From the NCBI GenBank assembly GCA_005116815.1, contig SWDR01000028.1:1-52556 (forward strand): 52,556 bases of DNA, given 5' to 3'. Numbering within the stretch: the first letter of the stretch is position 1; each line of letters starts with the position of its first letter. This DNA comes from Nitrospira sp. Lineage in GTDB: Bacteria; Nitrospirota; Nitrospiria; Nitrospirales; Nitrospiraceae. Below are positions 40,735 through 50,150 of the stretch, one piece after another. The notes under the pieces were generated by a model. That model worked only from the letters and a program-made list of their open reading frames with translations, did no database searches and was not told the DNA's origin. Position numbers and translations under genes: made by a program.

Positions 40735-42171
40735 GTGGCACGCTTCACACAGGATTTGCGAAACAAAGTCCGCTCTCTCGTCAGGCGGGACACCGGCTTG
40801 GATGAGATTGCCATCGACGAACTTGCGACTTCAAGAAAGCTTCAGTCCTGGGAAGCGGTCCAAATCCCTGAACGCCTTCGATTTTCCTCGCGCCTCGCCA
40901 TCAAACTCGTACTCCTGTTCCTCTTGATCATCGCCTTCGTTCCTTGGACTCAAACGATTACCGTCAGCGGACAACTCTCCGCCTATACACCCTCCGAACG
41001 ACCACAAGATATTGAAGCGCAGATCACCGGACGGATCAAGAAGTGGCACATTTTTGAGGGGGTGCGCGTCAAGCAAGGCGATCTTATTCTTGAGTTGGAT
41101 GACTACGACCCCAATTTCATGTCTCCAGACCTCCTATCCTTCCTAGACCAACGACGCAAGGCACTGGATCAAAGTCGCAAGGCGGCGCTCGCCAGGGCCG
41201 AGCAATTGGATAAACGGATCAAGGAGATGCAGAACCTCGTGAAGTCCGCAGTCCCGTCCGCCCAGGCCCGCGTGATCGAATCCGAGAATAAGGTCCGCGA
41301 AGCCTACCAGAAAGTCGAAGCAGCAAAAATTGCAGTCGCGACAGCCGAGTTGAACGTGGACCGTCACAAACAGTTAGCGGAGCAGGGCCTCGTCTCGCAA
41401 CGCGAACTCGAGTTGACCATTCAGTCGGCGCTTGCCACCAAGGCCGATCTGACCGGAGCACAAGCCAACCTCAAGGGTGCGGAACAGGCCATGAAGGCTC
41501 TCGGTTTCGGCCGCGACCAGGTCAGCGCCGAAGTCCTGCAACGATTGCTCGACGCAGAAGCAGCCCGTGAGGCCTCTATCGGCGAAGCGGCAAAAGCCAC
41601 CGATCAACTGGCCGATGTCTCCCTGCGGATGTCTAACGCGGAACAACGCCGGCTCGCCGGCCACATCCTCTCCCCGATCGATGGCACCGTGGTGAAGATG
41701 GCTCAAGCCGGTGCCGGTGAAACCGTCCGCCCCGGGGACAAACTCGTGAAAATTTCTCCAGCGAGCGCCGACAAGGCCATCGAGATGGTGGCTGACGGAA
41801 TGGACGCCCCGCTGCTCAACGTAGGCCGGAAGGTGCGCGTCTTGTTTTATGGGATTCCTGCTATTCCCCTCCCGGCTTGGCCGGAGATCATGGCCGGCAC
41901 TTACGGTGGCGTCATCAAGGTCATCGACCAAGTCGACGACGGCAAGGGAAACTTTCGTTTCTGGGTGGTCCCGGATCCCGAAGATCGGACCTGGCCCCCG
42001 CAGGAACATGTTCGCCAGGGAACTAAAGCCATGGGATGGGTCATTTTGAACCGAGTCCCACTCTGGTACGAACTCTGGCGGCGCTTCAACCTCTTCCCGC
42101 CTGATTATCAAGAGCGCCCACCTAGCCTGATCGATACGCTCTTGCCAAAAGCAGGGCGAGGTGCGAAATAA
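40735..42171 (+). CDS. HlyD-type membrane fusion (adaptor) protein
   Basis: 478 residues, GTG start with GAGGAGA upstream. A cytoplasmic N-terminus, one membrane helix (about 57-78), a lipoyl-like half (QITGRIKKWHIFEGVRVKQGDLILELDD), a long coiled-coil hairpin (about 135-310) and the second lipoyl half (GHILSPIDGTVVKMAQAGAGETVRPGDKL). This is the periplasmic adaptor of type I secretion systems or tripartite pumps. It is followed by TolC-like, ABC exporter and four-helix genes in the same direction, so together they could make a complete envelope-spanning exporter. The substrate is unknown. Confidence 0.9.
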   Translation: MARFTQDLRNKVRSLVRRDTGLDEIAIDELATSRKLQSWEAVQIPERLRFSSRLAIKLVLLFLLIIAFVPWTQTITVSGQLSAYTPSERPQDIEAQITGRIKKWHIFEGVRVKQGDLILELDDYDPNFMSPDLLSFLDQRRKALDQSRKAALARAEQLDKRIKEMQNLVKSAVPSAQARVIESENKVREAYQKVEAAKIAVATAELNVDRHKQLAEQGLVSQRELELTIQSALATKADLTGAQANLKGAEQAMKALGFGRDQVSAEVLQRLLDAEAAREASIGEAAKATDQLADVSLRMSNAEQRRLAGHILSPIDGTVVKMAQAGAGETVRPGDKLVKISPASADKAIEMVADGMDAPLLNVGRKVRVLFYGIPAIPLPAWPEIMAGTYGGVIKVIDQVDDGKGNFRFWVVPDPEDRTWPPQEHVRQGTKAMGWVILNRVPLWYELWRRFNLFPPDYQERPPSLIDTLLPKAGRGAK

Positions 42172-42292
42172 GCGCAGCGCTGTTCGTGTTATCTCGTCTC
42201 AATATGCCCGCACCACGAACGACATCACCCTTCCGCGTCTGGTCTAACCCTCGCCGCGGTCGCTCGCCTATCTGACGAAAGGAGTATGTCTC

Positions 42293-43777
42293 ATGAATTC
42301 CCGTCACTATCTCCCGATCGTGCTGCTCCTAGGGTCGATCGGACTCTGTCCCCTCACCTCTTCTGCGGGAGAACCGCTGAAATCGAAATCGCTCCCGCCG
42401 ATTCCCTTGAGCGTGGAAGAGATTCACGCCTGGATCGATCGCTCGCACCCACTCCTCAGGGGAGCCGGCACAGAGAAAACCATGGCACGAGGAAAAATGC
42501 TCAAAGCATTAGGCGCCTTCGAACCAACCCTGATCAACGATACGGAACTTGAACGATTCATCAAGAGTTCAGACCCCGGCAAAGGCACCCAAACGGTGGG
42601 CTTCAACGACACACTCGTCGAAGCGCGCCACCCCTGGGGATTTCGCTACAGCGCAGGGGTACGGCATGCCATCGGCGATGCAACCATTCCCGACCTTTCA
42701 TTTGGCGGGGGCAACAATCAAGTCCTGCTCGGAGGCTTTTTCCCGCTGCTCCGAGGCCTCATGATGAATCCCGAAAATGCCGAACTCCAGCGATCCGAAT
42801 TGGCCAATCCAAAGGCGGAAGTGCAGATCTCTCAAACAAGACAGGACCTGTTCCTGGCGGCAGCCACACAGTTTTGGGATTGGGTCACCGCGGTAAAGCT
42901 TGCAGAAGTACAGCGCCGGGCCGTAGGTGTGGCCGAAGATCGATATCGACAGGTCGAGGGCCGCGCCAAAGCAGGAGCCGTCGCGCCGCTCGACGTGGTC
43001 GAGGCTAATCAGGAGGTTCAGCGCCGCCGCGAGGTGGCCATCGCCGTGCAACGGCTGGTGGAACAAGAACAGCTGAAACTGTCCATGTTCCTCTGGGATA
43101 ATAACGCGCCCGTCTCGCCGCATCTGGAGCGAGCCCCGGACTTCCCGTCGACCATGCTGGTGCCGGCGCCTGACACCATCCAAGCCCATAAACTCCAAGC
43201 GAAAGTCGATCGGCCGGAGGTCAAGGAGATCGGCATCGAAGCCAAGCTCAACAATATCGATCTGGAGCTGGCCAAAAACAACCTCCTCCCAAGCCTGGAT
43301 GCTGAAGCAGCGCCCGCGCGCGCGCCGGAGAAGTTCGTGCTGGGGCTCGGCTACCGCTTTGGACTGGAGCTCAAGATTCCGATCCTCCAGCGAAAGAGCC
43401 GCGGCGAAGTCCTGGAAGCGCAAGGCAAGGCAGATCGATTTGTCTTCATGCAGCAATTTCGCGAACAACAAGTGCTCATCGATGTCGACAATGCCCTCTC
43501 CGCCCTCGAACGTGCCAAGGAGCGTGTCGCGGCCGCAGCCGAATCGCTCCGGCTAGCCAAGACACTCGAAGAAGGGGAGCGCTTCCGGTTTAGCCTTGGG
43601 GCCACCAGTATCCTCTTCGTCAACTTGCGGGAGCGGAATTCGGTCGATTCGGAGAGCCAGGTGATCCGAGCCAAAGCGGACTATCAAAAGGCCCAAGCCT
43701 TATACCAATGGGCCATCGGAGCCTGGGCCAGAACGACGCCGTTTGTGACCCCCGTGACCTATCGCGCAAGAGATTGA
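42293..43777 (+). CDS. TolC-family outer membrane efflux protein
   Basis: 494 residues with a signal peptide (LTSSAGEP, about residue 25). Two long helical repeats typical of TolC-like proteins include VEGRAKAGAVAPLDVVEANQ and the mirrored EGERFRFSLGATSILFVNLR in the second half, together with a LGLGYRFGLELKIPIL strand region. Forms the outer-membrane channel. AAAGGAG lies before the ATG. It lies 121 bp after the adaptor gene and 137 bp before the ABC gene. Confidence 0.88.
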   Translation: MNSRHYLPIVLLLGSIGLCPLTSSAGEPLKSKSLPPIPLSVEEIHAWIDRSHPLLRGAGTEKTMARGKMLKALGAFEPTLINDTELERFIKSSDPGKGTQTVGFNDTLVEARHPWGFRYSAGVRHAIGDATIPDLSFGGGNNQVLLGGFFPLLRGLMMNPENAELQRSELANPKAEVQISQTRQDLFLAAATQFWDWVTAVKLAEVQRRAVGVAEDRYRQVEGRAKAGAVAPLDVVEANQEVQRRREVAIAVQRLVEQEQLKLSMFLWDNNAPVSPHLERAPDFPSTMLVPAPDTIQAHKLQAKVDRPEVKEIGIEAKLNNIDLELAKNNLLPSLDAEAAPARAPEKFVLGLGYRFGLELKIPILQRKSRGEVLEAQGKADRFVFMQQFREQQVLIDVDNALSALERAKERVAAAAESLRLAKTLEEGERFRFSLGATSILFVNLRERNSVDSESQVIRAKADYQKAQALYQWAIGAWARTTPFVTPVTYRARD

Positions 43778-43914
43778 TTGAGAAGAAGTGGCTTTTCTTT
43801 CACTGCTTTGATAGCGTGAGAGCATAACGCGCCTGTTCCCATACATCGGCTCGCCCTGCCCTTCTCACACCATGCATCGAGGGGCAGGACCAGCCGAGGA
43901 AAAAGGCGGATTCC

Positions 43915-45579
43915 GTGCAAAGTCAGGTCGTTCATCAACAAAATCTGTTTCAATCGATGCTCGCATGCCTGGGCGTCCTCTTCCGTTTGGAACGGCGGAT
44001 CCTCGCTCTGATCGTCTCGTATTCGCTCGCCATTGGACTGTTTTCCCTCATCGTTCCTCTCACAGTCCAAGAGCTCGTCAACACGTTTGCCTTCGCCATT
44101 CAGCCCATTACCATTGTGACTCTCGCCGGGGTGATGGTGGCCGGGCTCATGTTCGTCGGAGCGTTTCGAGCCTTACAGTTCTATTCCGTCGAGGTGTTGG
44201 AGCGCCGGATCTTCGCTCGGGTTGCCCTCGGGATGGCCCAACAGTTGCCCCAGCTACAATTTTTAGGGTTTAAGCCCCGCTATGCCAATTACTTCATGGA
44301 AACAATCTTTATGCAACGGGCGCTCTCCGTCCTCCTCGTTGACCTGATCAATGTCATCGTGGGCGGGGCGGTCGGCATGACCATCCTGGTCTTTTATCAT
44401 CCCTACTTCTTGCTGTATAACGCACTGCTCATGGCAGGATTTACCGTCGTCTTTTTCCTCATGTCGCATGGAGGACTGAAGGCCACCATCAACATGTCCC
44501 ATGCGAAATATGACACCCTGCATTGGCTGCAGGAGATCTCGTTCAATCTGCTGCACTTCAAAGCCACAGACAGCCAAGCCATACTGATGCGAAGAACCGA
44601 CGAGTTAGTCCAGTCCTACGTTGAGACCAGACAAACTCGATTCGGCATTCTGATTCGCCAATACCTGGGATCGGTCGGCTGGCAAGCCGTCGCCCACAGC
44701 GGACTCCTCGCGACGGCCGGATGGTTGTTATCCATCGGCCAATTGACGCTTGGACAACTAGTCGCCGCCGAGGTTGTTGTCAGTGGACTCCTTTTGAGTT
44801 TTGATGCCGTCGTCAAACGCATGGGACACATTTATTACTTCCTCACCGGTTTGAACGAGCTCGATTTTCTCTTCTCGCTTCCAAAGGACCAAGCCTCCGC
44901 CACCCTGTCCGTCCCGTTGCCGGATCCTACCATTCACGGTATTCGCGTGACCTGCAAAGACCTCGCGGTCATTCACCCTGGCCTGCCTCCGATCTTCGAG
45001 CAGTTCAACCTTGAAGTCACCCCCGGGGAAAAAATCGGTGTCTACGCCAGTACGGCTGCAGCCAAAACGGCGCTCGCACGAGTCTTGGCAGGACTGGAAA
45101 CGCCGACCGGTGGTGTCCTTCGCTACAACGGGGTAGACCTTCGCCACCTCGATCTTCACGCCATCAACCGCTGTCGAGGGTTCATGATCGACTCCCAGCT
45201 CTCTCTGTTCGAGGGCACGATCGAAGATAACATTGTGTTGGGACGATCCTATATTCCGTATAGCGATATCCGGTGGGCACTACGCTTCACCGAACTGGAA
45301 GAAGACGTCGACGCATTCCCGCAAGGACTCAAGACCCACATCCGGGCCCCCGGGAAAATCCTGGCTCCGACGCATATCATGCGGATCCTGCTCGCACGTG
45401 CCATCCTGGCTCGTCCGCAAATTCTGATCTTTGACGGCATCATCCACAACCTGCAACCGACTATGCGCGAGACCGTCTTGCGGCGGCTCTGCTCAAAAGA
45501 CGAACCCTGGTCGGTGATCTTTGTGTCGAACGATCCGAATCTCACACCGCACGTCGATCGACGAATCATTCTCGATTAA
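43915..45579 (+). CDS. ABC exporter, fused membrane and degenerate ATPase domains
   Basis: 554 residues, GTG start with AAGGCGGA upstream. Six-helix exporter membrane domain (about 15-320), then a nucleotide-binding domain (about 345-554) in which every key motif is altered. The P-loop reads YASTAAAKTAL (Lys-Thr kept, glycines lost), the LSGGQ signature position reads LAPTH, Walker B is ILIFDGI with Gly instead of the catalytic Glu, and the switch His position reads VSNDPN. ATP binding may persist, but hydrolysis by this subunit is doubtful. It lies between TolC-like and four-helix genes. The type-I-secretion context is clear, the mechanism is not. Confidence 0.87.
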   Translation: MQSQVVHQQNLFQSMLACLGVLFRLERRILALIVSYSLAIGLFSLIVPLTVQELVNTFAFAIQPITIVTLAGVMVAGLMFVGAFRALQFYSVEVLERRIFARVALGMAQQLPQLQFLGFKPRYANYFMETIFMQRALSVLLVDLINVIVGGAVGMTILVFYHPYFLLYNALLMAGFTVVFFLMSHGGLKATINMSHAKYDTLHWLQEISFNLLHFKATDSQAILMRRTDELVQSYVETRQTRFGILIRQYLGSVGWQAVAHSGLLATAGWLLSIGQLTLGQLVAAEVVVSGLLLSFDAVVKRMGHIYYFLTGLNELDFLFSLPKDQASATLSVPLPDPTIHGIRVTCKDLAVIHPGLPPIFEQFNLEVTPGEKIGVYASTAAAKTALARVLAGLETPTGGVLRYNGVDLRHLDLHAINRCRGFMIDSQLSLFEGTIEDNIVLGRSYIPYSDIRWALRFTELEEDVDAFPQGLKTHIRAPGKILAPTHIMRILLARAILARPQILIFDGIIHNLQPTMRETVLRRLCSKDEPWSVIFVSNDPNLTPHVDRRIILD

Positions 45580-45592
45580 GTAAGGGAACAGA

Positions 45593-46387
45593 GTGGAACT
45601 GACAACATTTTTTCGATCATTTCGTCCGAGCGCCTCACAACTATTGATCAGCCTCCTGGTTGCCGGACTTGGGTGGCTCAGCGGACAAGCCTTGAGCAGC
45701 GTCGACCAGGATTTACGCATTATGTATACCGAGTACACGCTCGGAGCCACCGACCTTGCTCATATTTCTGCAGACATCATGCGGTACCGGAACACCATCA
45801 TCCGCGCGCTCGAAGCGGACAGCCAGAAGGACTTCGAGCGAATCACGGAATCCCTGCCCGCACAACGCGCGAGAATTCAGCATGCCGTAGACCGGTATGC
45901 GGCCGCAGGGCTGCGCGTCTCACGGAGCGGGCGTAGTGAGCCTGAAGATATCGAGGCGGTCCGGCGCAGTCTCGACCAGTATTTTTCCGTGGCCAGCACG
46001 ACTGTACAACTCTTGACGCAGGAATGGACCGCCGTCTCTCCAGCGGAACGGGAAAGCATCAGACGAAAAGCGGAGGAACATGCCTCCGATAACGCAGGAC
46101 CGAAAATGATTCAGGTCAGCCTCGCGCTGGACCGGCTATTGGACACTGTGGCGGATGTGGCAAAAGACATGCGGGATGAGGGCACCAAGGCGATCCAGCG
46201 CACAAGCCTGCTGCTCGTAGGTGGAAGTTTTTTTATCGCCTTTTTGAATCTCTTCTTCACCAGACAGCGTGGAGGAACCTCCCAGCACAGGGATGGTCCG
46301 GATGAACGCGAGATCGATTCCGTCCACAGGCCCATCCCGCGTCCATTGGCCAGCGACTCCCCAGCGGCGGCCCTACGTCAGGAATAG
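45593..46387 (+). CDS. Membrane protein with four-helix-bundle (MCP-like) sensor domain
   Basis: 264 residues, GTG start with AAGGGA upstream, 13 bp after the ABC gene. One N-terminal membrane helix (LLISLLVAGLGWLSGQAL), a periplasmic helical region of about 155 residues resembling the 4HB_MCP ligand-binding module (ADIMRYRNTIIRALEADS), and a second membrane helix (LLLVGGSFFIAFLNLFF), then a short charged tail. There is no HAMP, kinase or methyl-accepting domain, so it can sense or scaffold but not signal by itself. It probably belongs to the exporter operon. Confidence 0.8.
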   Translation: MELTTFFRSFRPSASQLLISLLVAGLGWLSGQALSSVDQDLRIMYTEYTLGATDLAHISADIMRYRNTIIRALEADSQKDFERITESLPAQRARIQHAVDRYAAAGLRVSRSGRSEPEDIEAVRRSLDQYFSVASTTVQLLTQEWTAVSPAERESIRRKAEEHASDNAGPKMIQVSLALDRLLDTVADVAKDMRDEGTKAIQRTSLLLVGGSFFIAFLNLFFTRQRGGTSQHRDGPDEREIDSVHRPIPRPLASDSPAAALRQE

Positions 46388-46403
46388 TTCGTTCTGGGTC
46401 AAC

Positions 46404-47132
46404 CTACCCGCTTATGCCGTGACTGCTCCCTCGCCCGACAGCCCGAAAAAGCTGTGCACGCTCCTCGTCAGTAAGCGGTTTCCACGCTCCTGAGGCTAAT
46501 CCACCAAGCGTCAGATGCATGATCCTGACACGGTGCAACATGAGCACCCGATACCCCAAGACTTGGCACATGCGCCGGATCTGTCGATTGCGGCCTTCGG
46601 TGAGAATGATGCGGAACCGTGCGGGACCGAGCCGGTCAATCCGGCAGGGTTTAGTCGGACGGTCGAGAATGTCGACCCCCTGAGCCATACGGTCAACGAA
46701 TGTCTGGTCAAACGGTCGATCGACGGATACCTCGTATTCCCGCTCATGCCCATGCTCGGTTCGGAGAATCTCATTCACGATATCTCCGTCGTTCGTGAGT
46801 AGGATGAGACCGGACGAGTCCTTATCGAGTCGGCCGATTGGAAAAATTCTCTCCGGGTGGCCGATCTCCGCGATGATGTTACGAGCCACATGCGACTCGC
46901 TGGTTGTCGTCACGCCGACAGGCTTGTGATACTTGATATAGACCGAGGCCGTTCCCCAGGGAATCACCTGTCCGTCTCGTGCGATGACGTCTTGAGGCGT
47001 CACCTTATCTCCCAAGGAGGCCACCCGTTGATTGATAGTCACGCGACCGGATTCAATCAAGCGATCGGCCTCACGCCGAGAGCAAATGCCATGGTGTGTA
47101 AAAAACTTATTGATGCGAAGCTGGTCGGTCAC
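46404..47132 (-). CDS. 23S rRNA pseudouridine synthase, RluF type
   Basis: 242 residues from a GTG at 47132. Longer frames run into the agmatinase gene and are not protein-like. The S4 RNA-binding domain is RINKFFTHHGICSRREADRL (about 4-60). The catalytic domain has the conserved IGRLDKDSSGLILLTNDGD with the nucleophilic Asp and GRNRQIRRMCQVLGYRVLML. Sequence order and IMHLTLGGLASGAWKPLT match RluF/RluB-type enzymes, which modify helix 69-75 region uridines of 23S rRNA. The exact site is not determined. No clear ribosome-binding site, so translation may be coupled to the upstream agmatinase stop 18 bp before. Confidence 0.87.
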   Translation of the reverse strand: MTDQLRINKFFTHHGICSRREADRLIESGRVTINQRVASLGDKVTPQDVIARDGQVIPWGTASVYIKYHKPVGVTTTSESHVARNIIAEIGHPERIFPIGRLDKDSSGLILLTNDGDIVNEILRTEHGHEREYEVSVDRPFDQTFVDRMAQGVDILDRPTKPCRIDRLGPARFRIILTEGRNRQIRRMCQVLGYRVLMLHRVRIMHLTLGGLASGAWKPLTDEERAQLFRAVGRGSSHGISG

Positions 47133-47149
47133 AGGGTAGGCATGCTGTT

Positions 47150-48082
47150 TCAGTGAACGCGACGGCCCGCGTGAATTCGCCCCAACATGCGGTAGATCAA
47201 GCGGGCGATACAAAACTGCGGAGCGACGAACCCTTCGATCGGAGCAATCTCGCTGATATCCATCCCGAGGATGCCTGGGCCGTTGGCCAACGCGGTGATG
47301 AGATTCAGCGTATCGTACCACCCCAACCCACCGGGCTCAGGAGTACCGAGTGCAGGAACCAACGAGGCATCAAGCCCATCACAGTCGAAGGTCAAATAGA
47401 CCGGCCCGCGACAGGCCTTCACCACCTCAGGAACCCAGCGAGAGGCCTTGCCCTCATAGGGTCCTGACGGATCAAGAATATCGGCGGCAAAGAACGTAGA
47501 AATCCGATCGGTGCTCTGGATGCGATCGATTTCTTCCGGAGAAATTGACCGAACCCCGACTTGAACCAACGGCAATCCGTCATCGACCACGCGTGCCATA
47601 ACGCTGGCGTGGCTGTAGGGGTTTCCCTGGTAGGCCTTCCGCAAGTCGCCGTGGGCATCGATTTGCACCACGCACAAGTCAGGATAACGACGGGCATGGG
47701 CTCTGATCGCCCCCAACGCACCGGTATGTTCCCCGGTTAAGGTCACGACAAACCGACCGGTCCCGACATGCGGTGTGACGAAGGCATCAATGGCATCCAC
47801 CGCTTGCCGATCGACTTTGCCGTCGAGGTCGAGCGAACGGATGGTGGCGACCCCGCCCCATTCGCGATAGGGCTCACAACGAAGTGTTTCGTCGTATAAC
47901 TCGACCTGTTGAGACGCCTCGATGATCGAGGATGGCCCTCGATCGGATCCCAATACGTAGCTGGAAGTATGTTCGTAGGGCGCAGGGAGGATATAGACGC
48001 CAGCCTGATCAGGATGGCACCAAGGCTCTTCGAGCCCGAGGAAGTTCTGGTCGATACCTTCCCATCCGGCAGGAAGCGTCAT
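47150..48082 (-). CDS. speB: Agmatinase (ureohydrolase family)
   Basis: 310 residues. Ureohydrolase metal-site motifs: TGEHTGALG (first His), QIDAHGDLRKAYQGNPYSHAS (DAHxD and HAS) and TFDCDGLDASLVPALGTPEPGG (the Asp pair). It should convert agmatine to putrescine and urea, or act on aminopropylagmatine. Immediately upstream on the same strand is pyruvoyl-dependent arginine decarboxylase, so the pair forms a route from arginine to polyamines. Normal length. 23 bp separate the two genes. Confidence 0.92.
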   Translation of the reverse strand: MTLPAGWEGIDQNFLGLEEPWCHPDQAGVYILPAPYEHTSSYVLGSDRGPSSIIEASQQVELYDETLRCEPYREWGGVATIRSLDLDGKVDRQAVDAIDAFVTPHVGTGRFVVTLTGEHTGALGAIRAHARRYPDLCVVQIDAHGDLRKAYQGNPYSHASVMARVVDDGLPLVQVGVRSISPEEIDRIQSTDRISTFFAADILDPSGPYEGKASRWVPEVVKACRGPVYLTFDCDGLDASLVPALGTPEPGGLGWYDTLNLITALANGPGILGMDISEIAPIEGFVAPQFCIARLIYRMLGRIHAGRRVH

Positions 48083-48105
48083 GGGCGTTCACTCACTCGA
48101 CAGGG

Positions 48106-48672
48106 CTACCGACGCCGTTTCGGGATATTTTCTTCTGGAATGAACACGGCCAACGCGATCACGGTCGTCCAGCGATTGGGCTTTCCGATCGCAGACTGGG
48201 TGATGTTGAGCGTCCGAACGATCTTGCCGGCCATCTTGAAGACTTGTTCCCGTTCTTTCCAGGCGATATTCGGATCGAACTCGACGCCAAGCGTCGTCGC
48301 CAACATCTGTGCCGCCAAGTCTTCCGTATATTCGCCGGTCTCTTCATCGGTTTCACCATGAGCATGGTGCTCGGACAGATAGCCATAGGTCCGGCGATCC
48401 GTCGGGATCGCCAAGCCGATCGAGGCGGAGACCAGGCGATTCCGTTCGTTCGTTTCCGACCGCGCCATCACACAAAACGTGATTTCACCGGGGTTCAGTA
48501 ATTTCTCGCCGCGCGCACGCGGGATAATTTTGCAATTCGGGGGAAGAATTGACGACACCGTGACGAGGTTACAATAGGCCACGCCGGCTGCTCGCAAGGC
48601 TTGCTCGAAGGAGGCCAGCTTTTCTTTATGGACTCCAACGCCTCGCGTCAGAAACATCTGCGTAGGTACCAT
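48106..48672 (-). CDS. pdaD: Pyruvoyl-dependent arginine decarboxylase
   Basis: 188 residues with AAGGAGA upstream of the ATG. The family self-cleaves at a Ser-Ser pair to make the pyruvoyl cofactor. The motif here is [15 protein letters not shown] with Ser40-Ser41. Other blocks are [20 protein letters not shown] and [18 protein letters not shown]. It makes agmatine from arginine and is followed by agmatinase, giving putrescine. Complete and of typical length. Confidence 0.93.
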   Translation of the reverse strand: MVPTQMFLTRGVGVHKEKLASFEQALRAAGVAYCNLVTVSSILPPNCKIIPRARGEKLLNPGEITFCVMARSETNERNRLVSASIGLAIPTDRRTYGYLSEHHAHGETDEETGEYTEDLAAQMLATTLGVEFDPNIAWKEREQVFKMAGKIVRTLNITQSAIGKPNRWTTVIALAVFIPEENIPKRRR

Positions 48673-48821
48673 CGTCTCTTCTCCTTACGTTATCCAAGCA
48701 ACTAAGGGACGGACGCATGGTTCACTGACATGCGCGCCCACAGTACGACTTTTCATAAGCACAGGGTCGCTGTTGTACCAAGATTGGCGCCGCTTCGCAA
48801 TATCCCGCGACGTTTTTTTCC

Positions 48822-49799
48822 TTAGGCCCCGGCGGGCGGCCTGAGATTTAACACCAGCATGCGGGGCTCGGTCATGTCCTCGATCGCGGCCTGGACCCCT
48901 TCGCGGCCGATTCCAGAGTCCTTGACGCCCCCGTAGGGCATATGATCGGCCCGGAACGTCGGGATCTCATTGGCCAGCACCGCCCCGACTTCAAGATGCC
49001 GAAACGCATGAAAAATCGCATTCACATTCTGAGTAAAGACCCCGGCTTGAAGCCCATAATCTGACTGGTTGAGCGCCGTGATCGCTTCGTCGAAGTGACG
49101 ATAGGGGGTCACAGTCACCACCGGCCCAAATACTTCCTGGCAAGATACTTTCATCGTTGGCGTCACGAGGGAGAGCACCGTCGCCTCCACCACTGAGCCC
49201 AACCGTTTTCCGCCCAGAAGCACTCGCGCCCCCTGCGAGACGGCTTCCCCGATCCAGGCCTCGACACGATGGGCTGCGGCCGAATCAATGAGTGGGCCAA
49301 CCACCGTCGACTGATCGCTCGGGTCTCCGGCTTTTAGACGCGCAACCTGTAACAGCAATTTCGTCGTGAATAGGTCCGCAATAGCATGATGGACAAAGAT
49401 GCGCTGCACGGAAATACAGGTCTGGCCGGCATAGCCGAACCCACCGGCTGCGCAACGCTGTGCGGCAACCTCCAAATCGGCATCGGGCTCCACGATCACG
49501 CCTGCGTTCCCCCCGAGCTCCAACACCACCTTCTTCTTCCCGCACTTGGCCTTCAACATCCATCCCACGGCGGCACTCCCGGTAAAACTCAGGAGCTTGA
49601 ACCGAGGATCGACGACGAGCTGTTCTGCCACTTGGTTGTCGCAGGGCAGGACGTTGAGTGCGCCAGGAGGAAGCCCCGATTCCAGCACGACTTCGCCCAG
49701 CAGTAATGCGGTGAGGGGCGTCTGTGGCGCCGGCTTGATGAGAATGGAATTGCCGGCAGCCAGCGCTGGCGCGACCTTGTGGGCGACAAGATTCAACGG
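48822..49799 (-). pseudogene. Aldehyde dehydrogenase, 5'-truncated
   Basis: About 325 residues of NAD(P)-dependent aldehyde dehydrogenase remain, starting in the family's internal PLNLVAHKVAPALAAGN block. Catalytic Glu (VVLELGGNAGV) and Cys (GYAGQTCISVQR) regions and the EVFGPVV segment are present, as is the C-terminal YGGVKDSGIGREG. The normal first about 140-150 residues, including the FNFP part of the cofactor site, are missing. The frame upstream runs into the tRNA-Glu gene. There is no ATG before the homology, only a TTG at 49796 without a ribosome-binding site. Activity is not expected. Confidence 0.8.
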
Positions 49800-49843
49800 A
49801 CAATTATGGATGAGGCGAGCGCGGGATAAGTGAGCGTGGCGTG

Positions 49844-49921
49844 TGGTGGTCCCAACGGGATTTGAACCCGTGTTTAAGCCTTGAGAGGGCTCCGTCCTAG
49901 GCCAGGCTAGACGATGGGACC
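49844..49921 (-). tRNA. tRNA-Glu (anticodon CTC), CCA encoded
   Basis: On the minus strand a complete cloverleaf: acceptor GGTCCCA paired with TGGGACC, then A and CCA. The D-arm is in CGTCTAGCCTGGCC, the anticodon stem GAGCC/GGCTT surrounds the loop CTCTCAA (anticodon CTC, reading GAG), and the T-arm is ACGGG-TTCAAAT-CCCGT. 78 bases with the CCA. The truncated aldehyde dehydrogenase begins about 45 bases downstream. Confidence 0.95.
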
Positions 49922-50150
49922 AGATACCAATGACGTAAGATCGAGCTGGCACAGTAGCACAGGGGCTTTTGACTTTTCAATTCCTCATGATTTGGAGCAG
50001 TATTCAGACTGCTCCAACCTGGCTTCACCTGCGACTTGACAGGGACGATGGCATAGCCTACCTTGCGGAAAATACGTGCGGCGGGCCTCTGGGAAAGGGG
50101 ATTCTTCTGTCGTCGGCCCCCTCTTCCTTTCGACAGACTCATGGTGGAAC

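Noticed and set aside
48822-49952. The full 376-codon frame of the aldehyde dehydrogenase as a real protein.
   Set aside because: Its first about 36 codons lie over the tRNA-Glu gene and a further 14 have no similarity to the family, so they are not coding.
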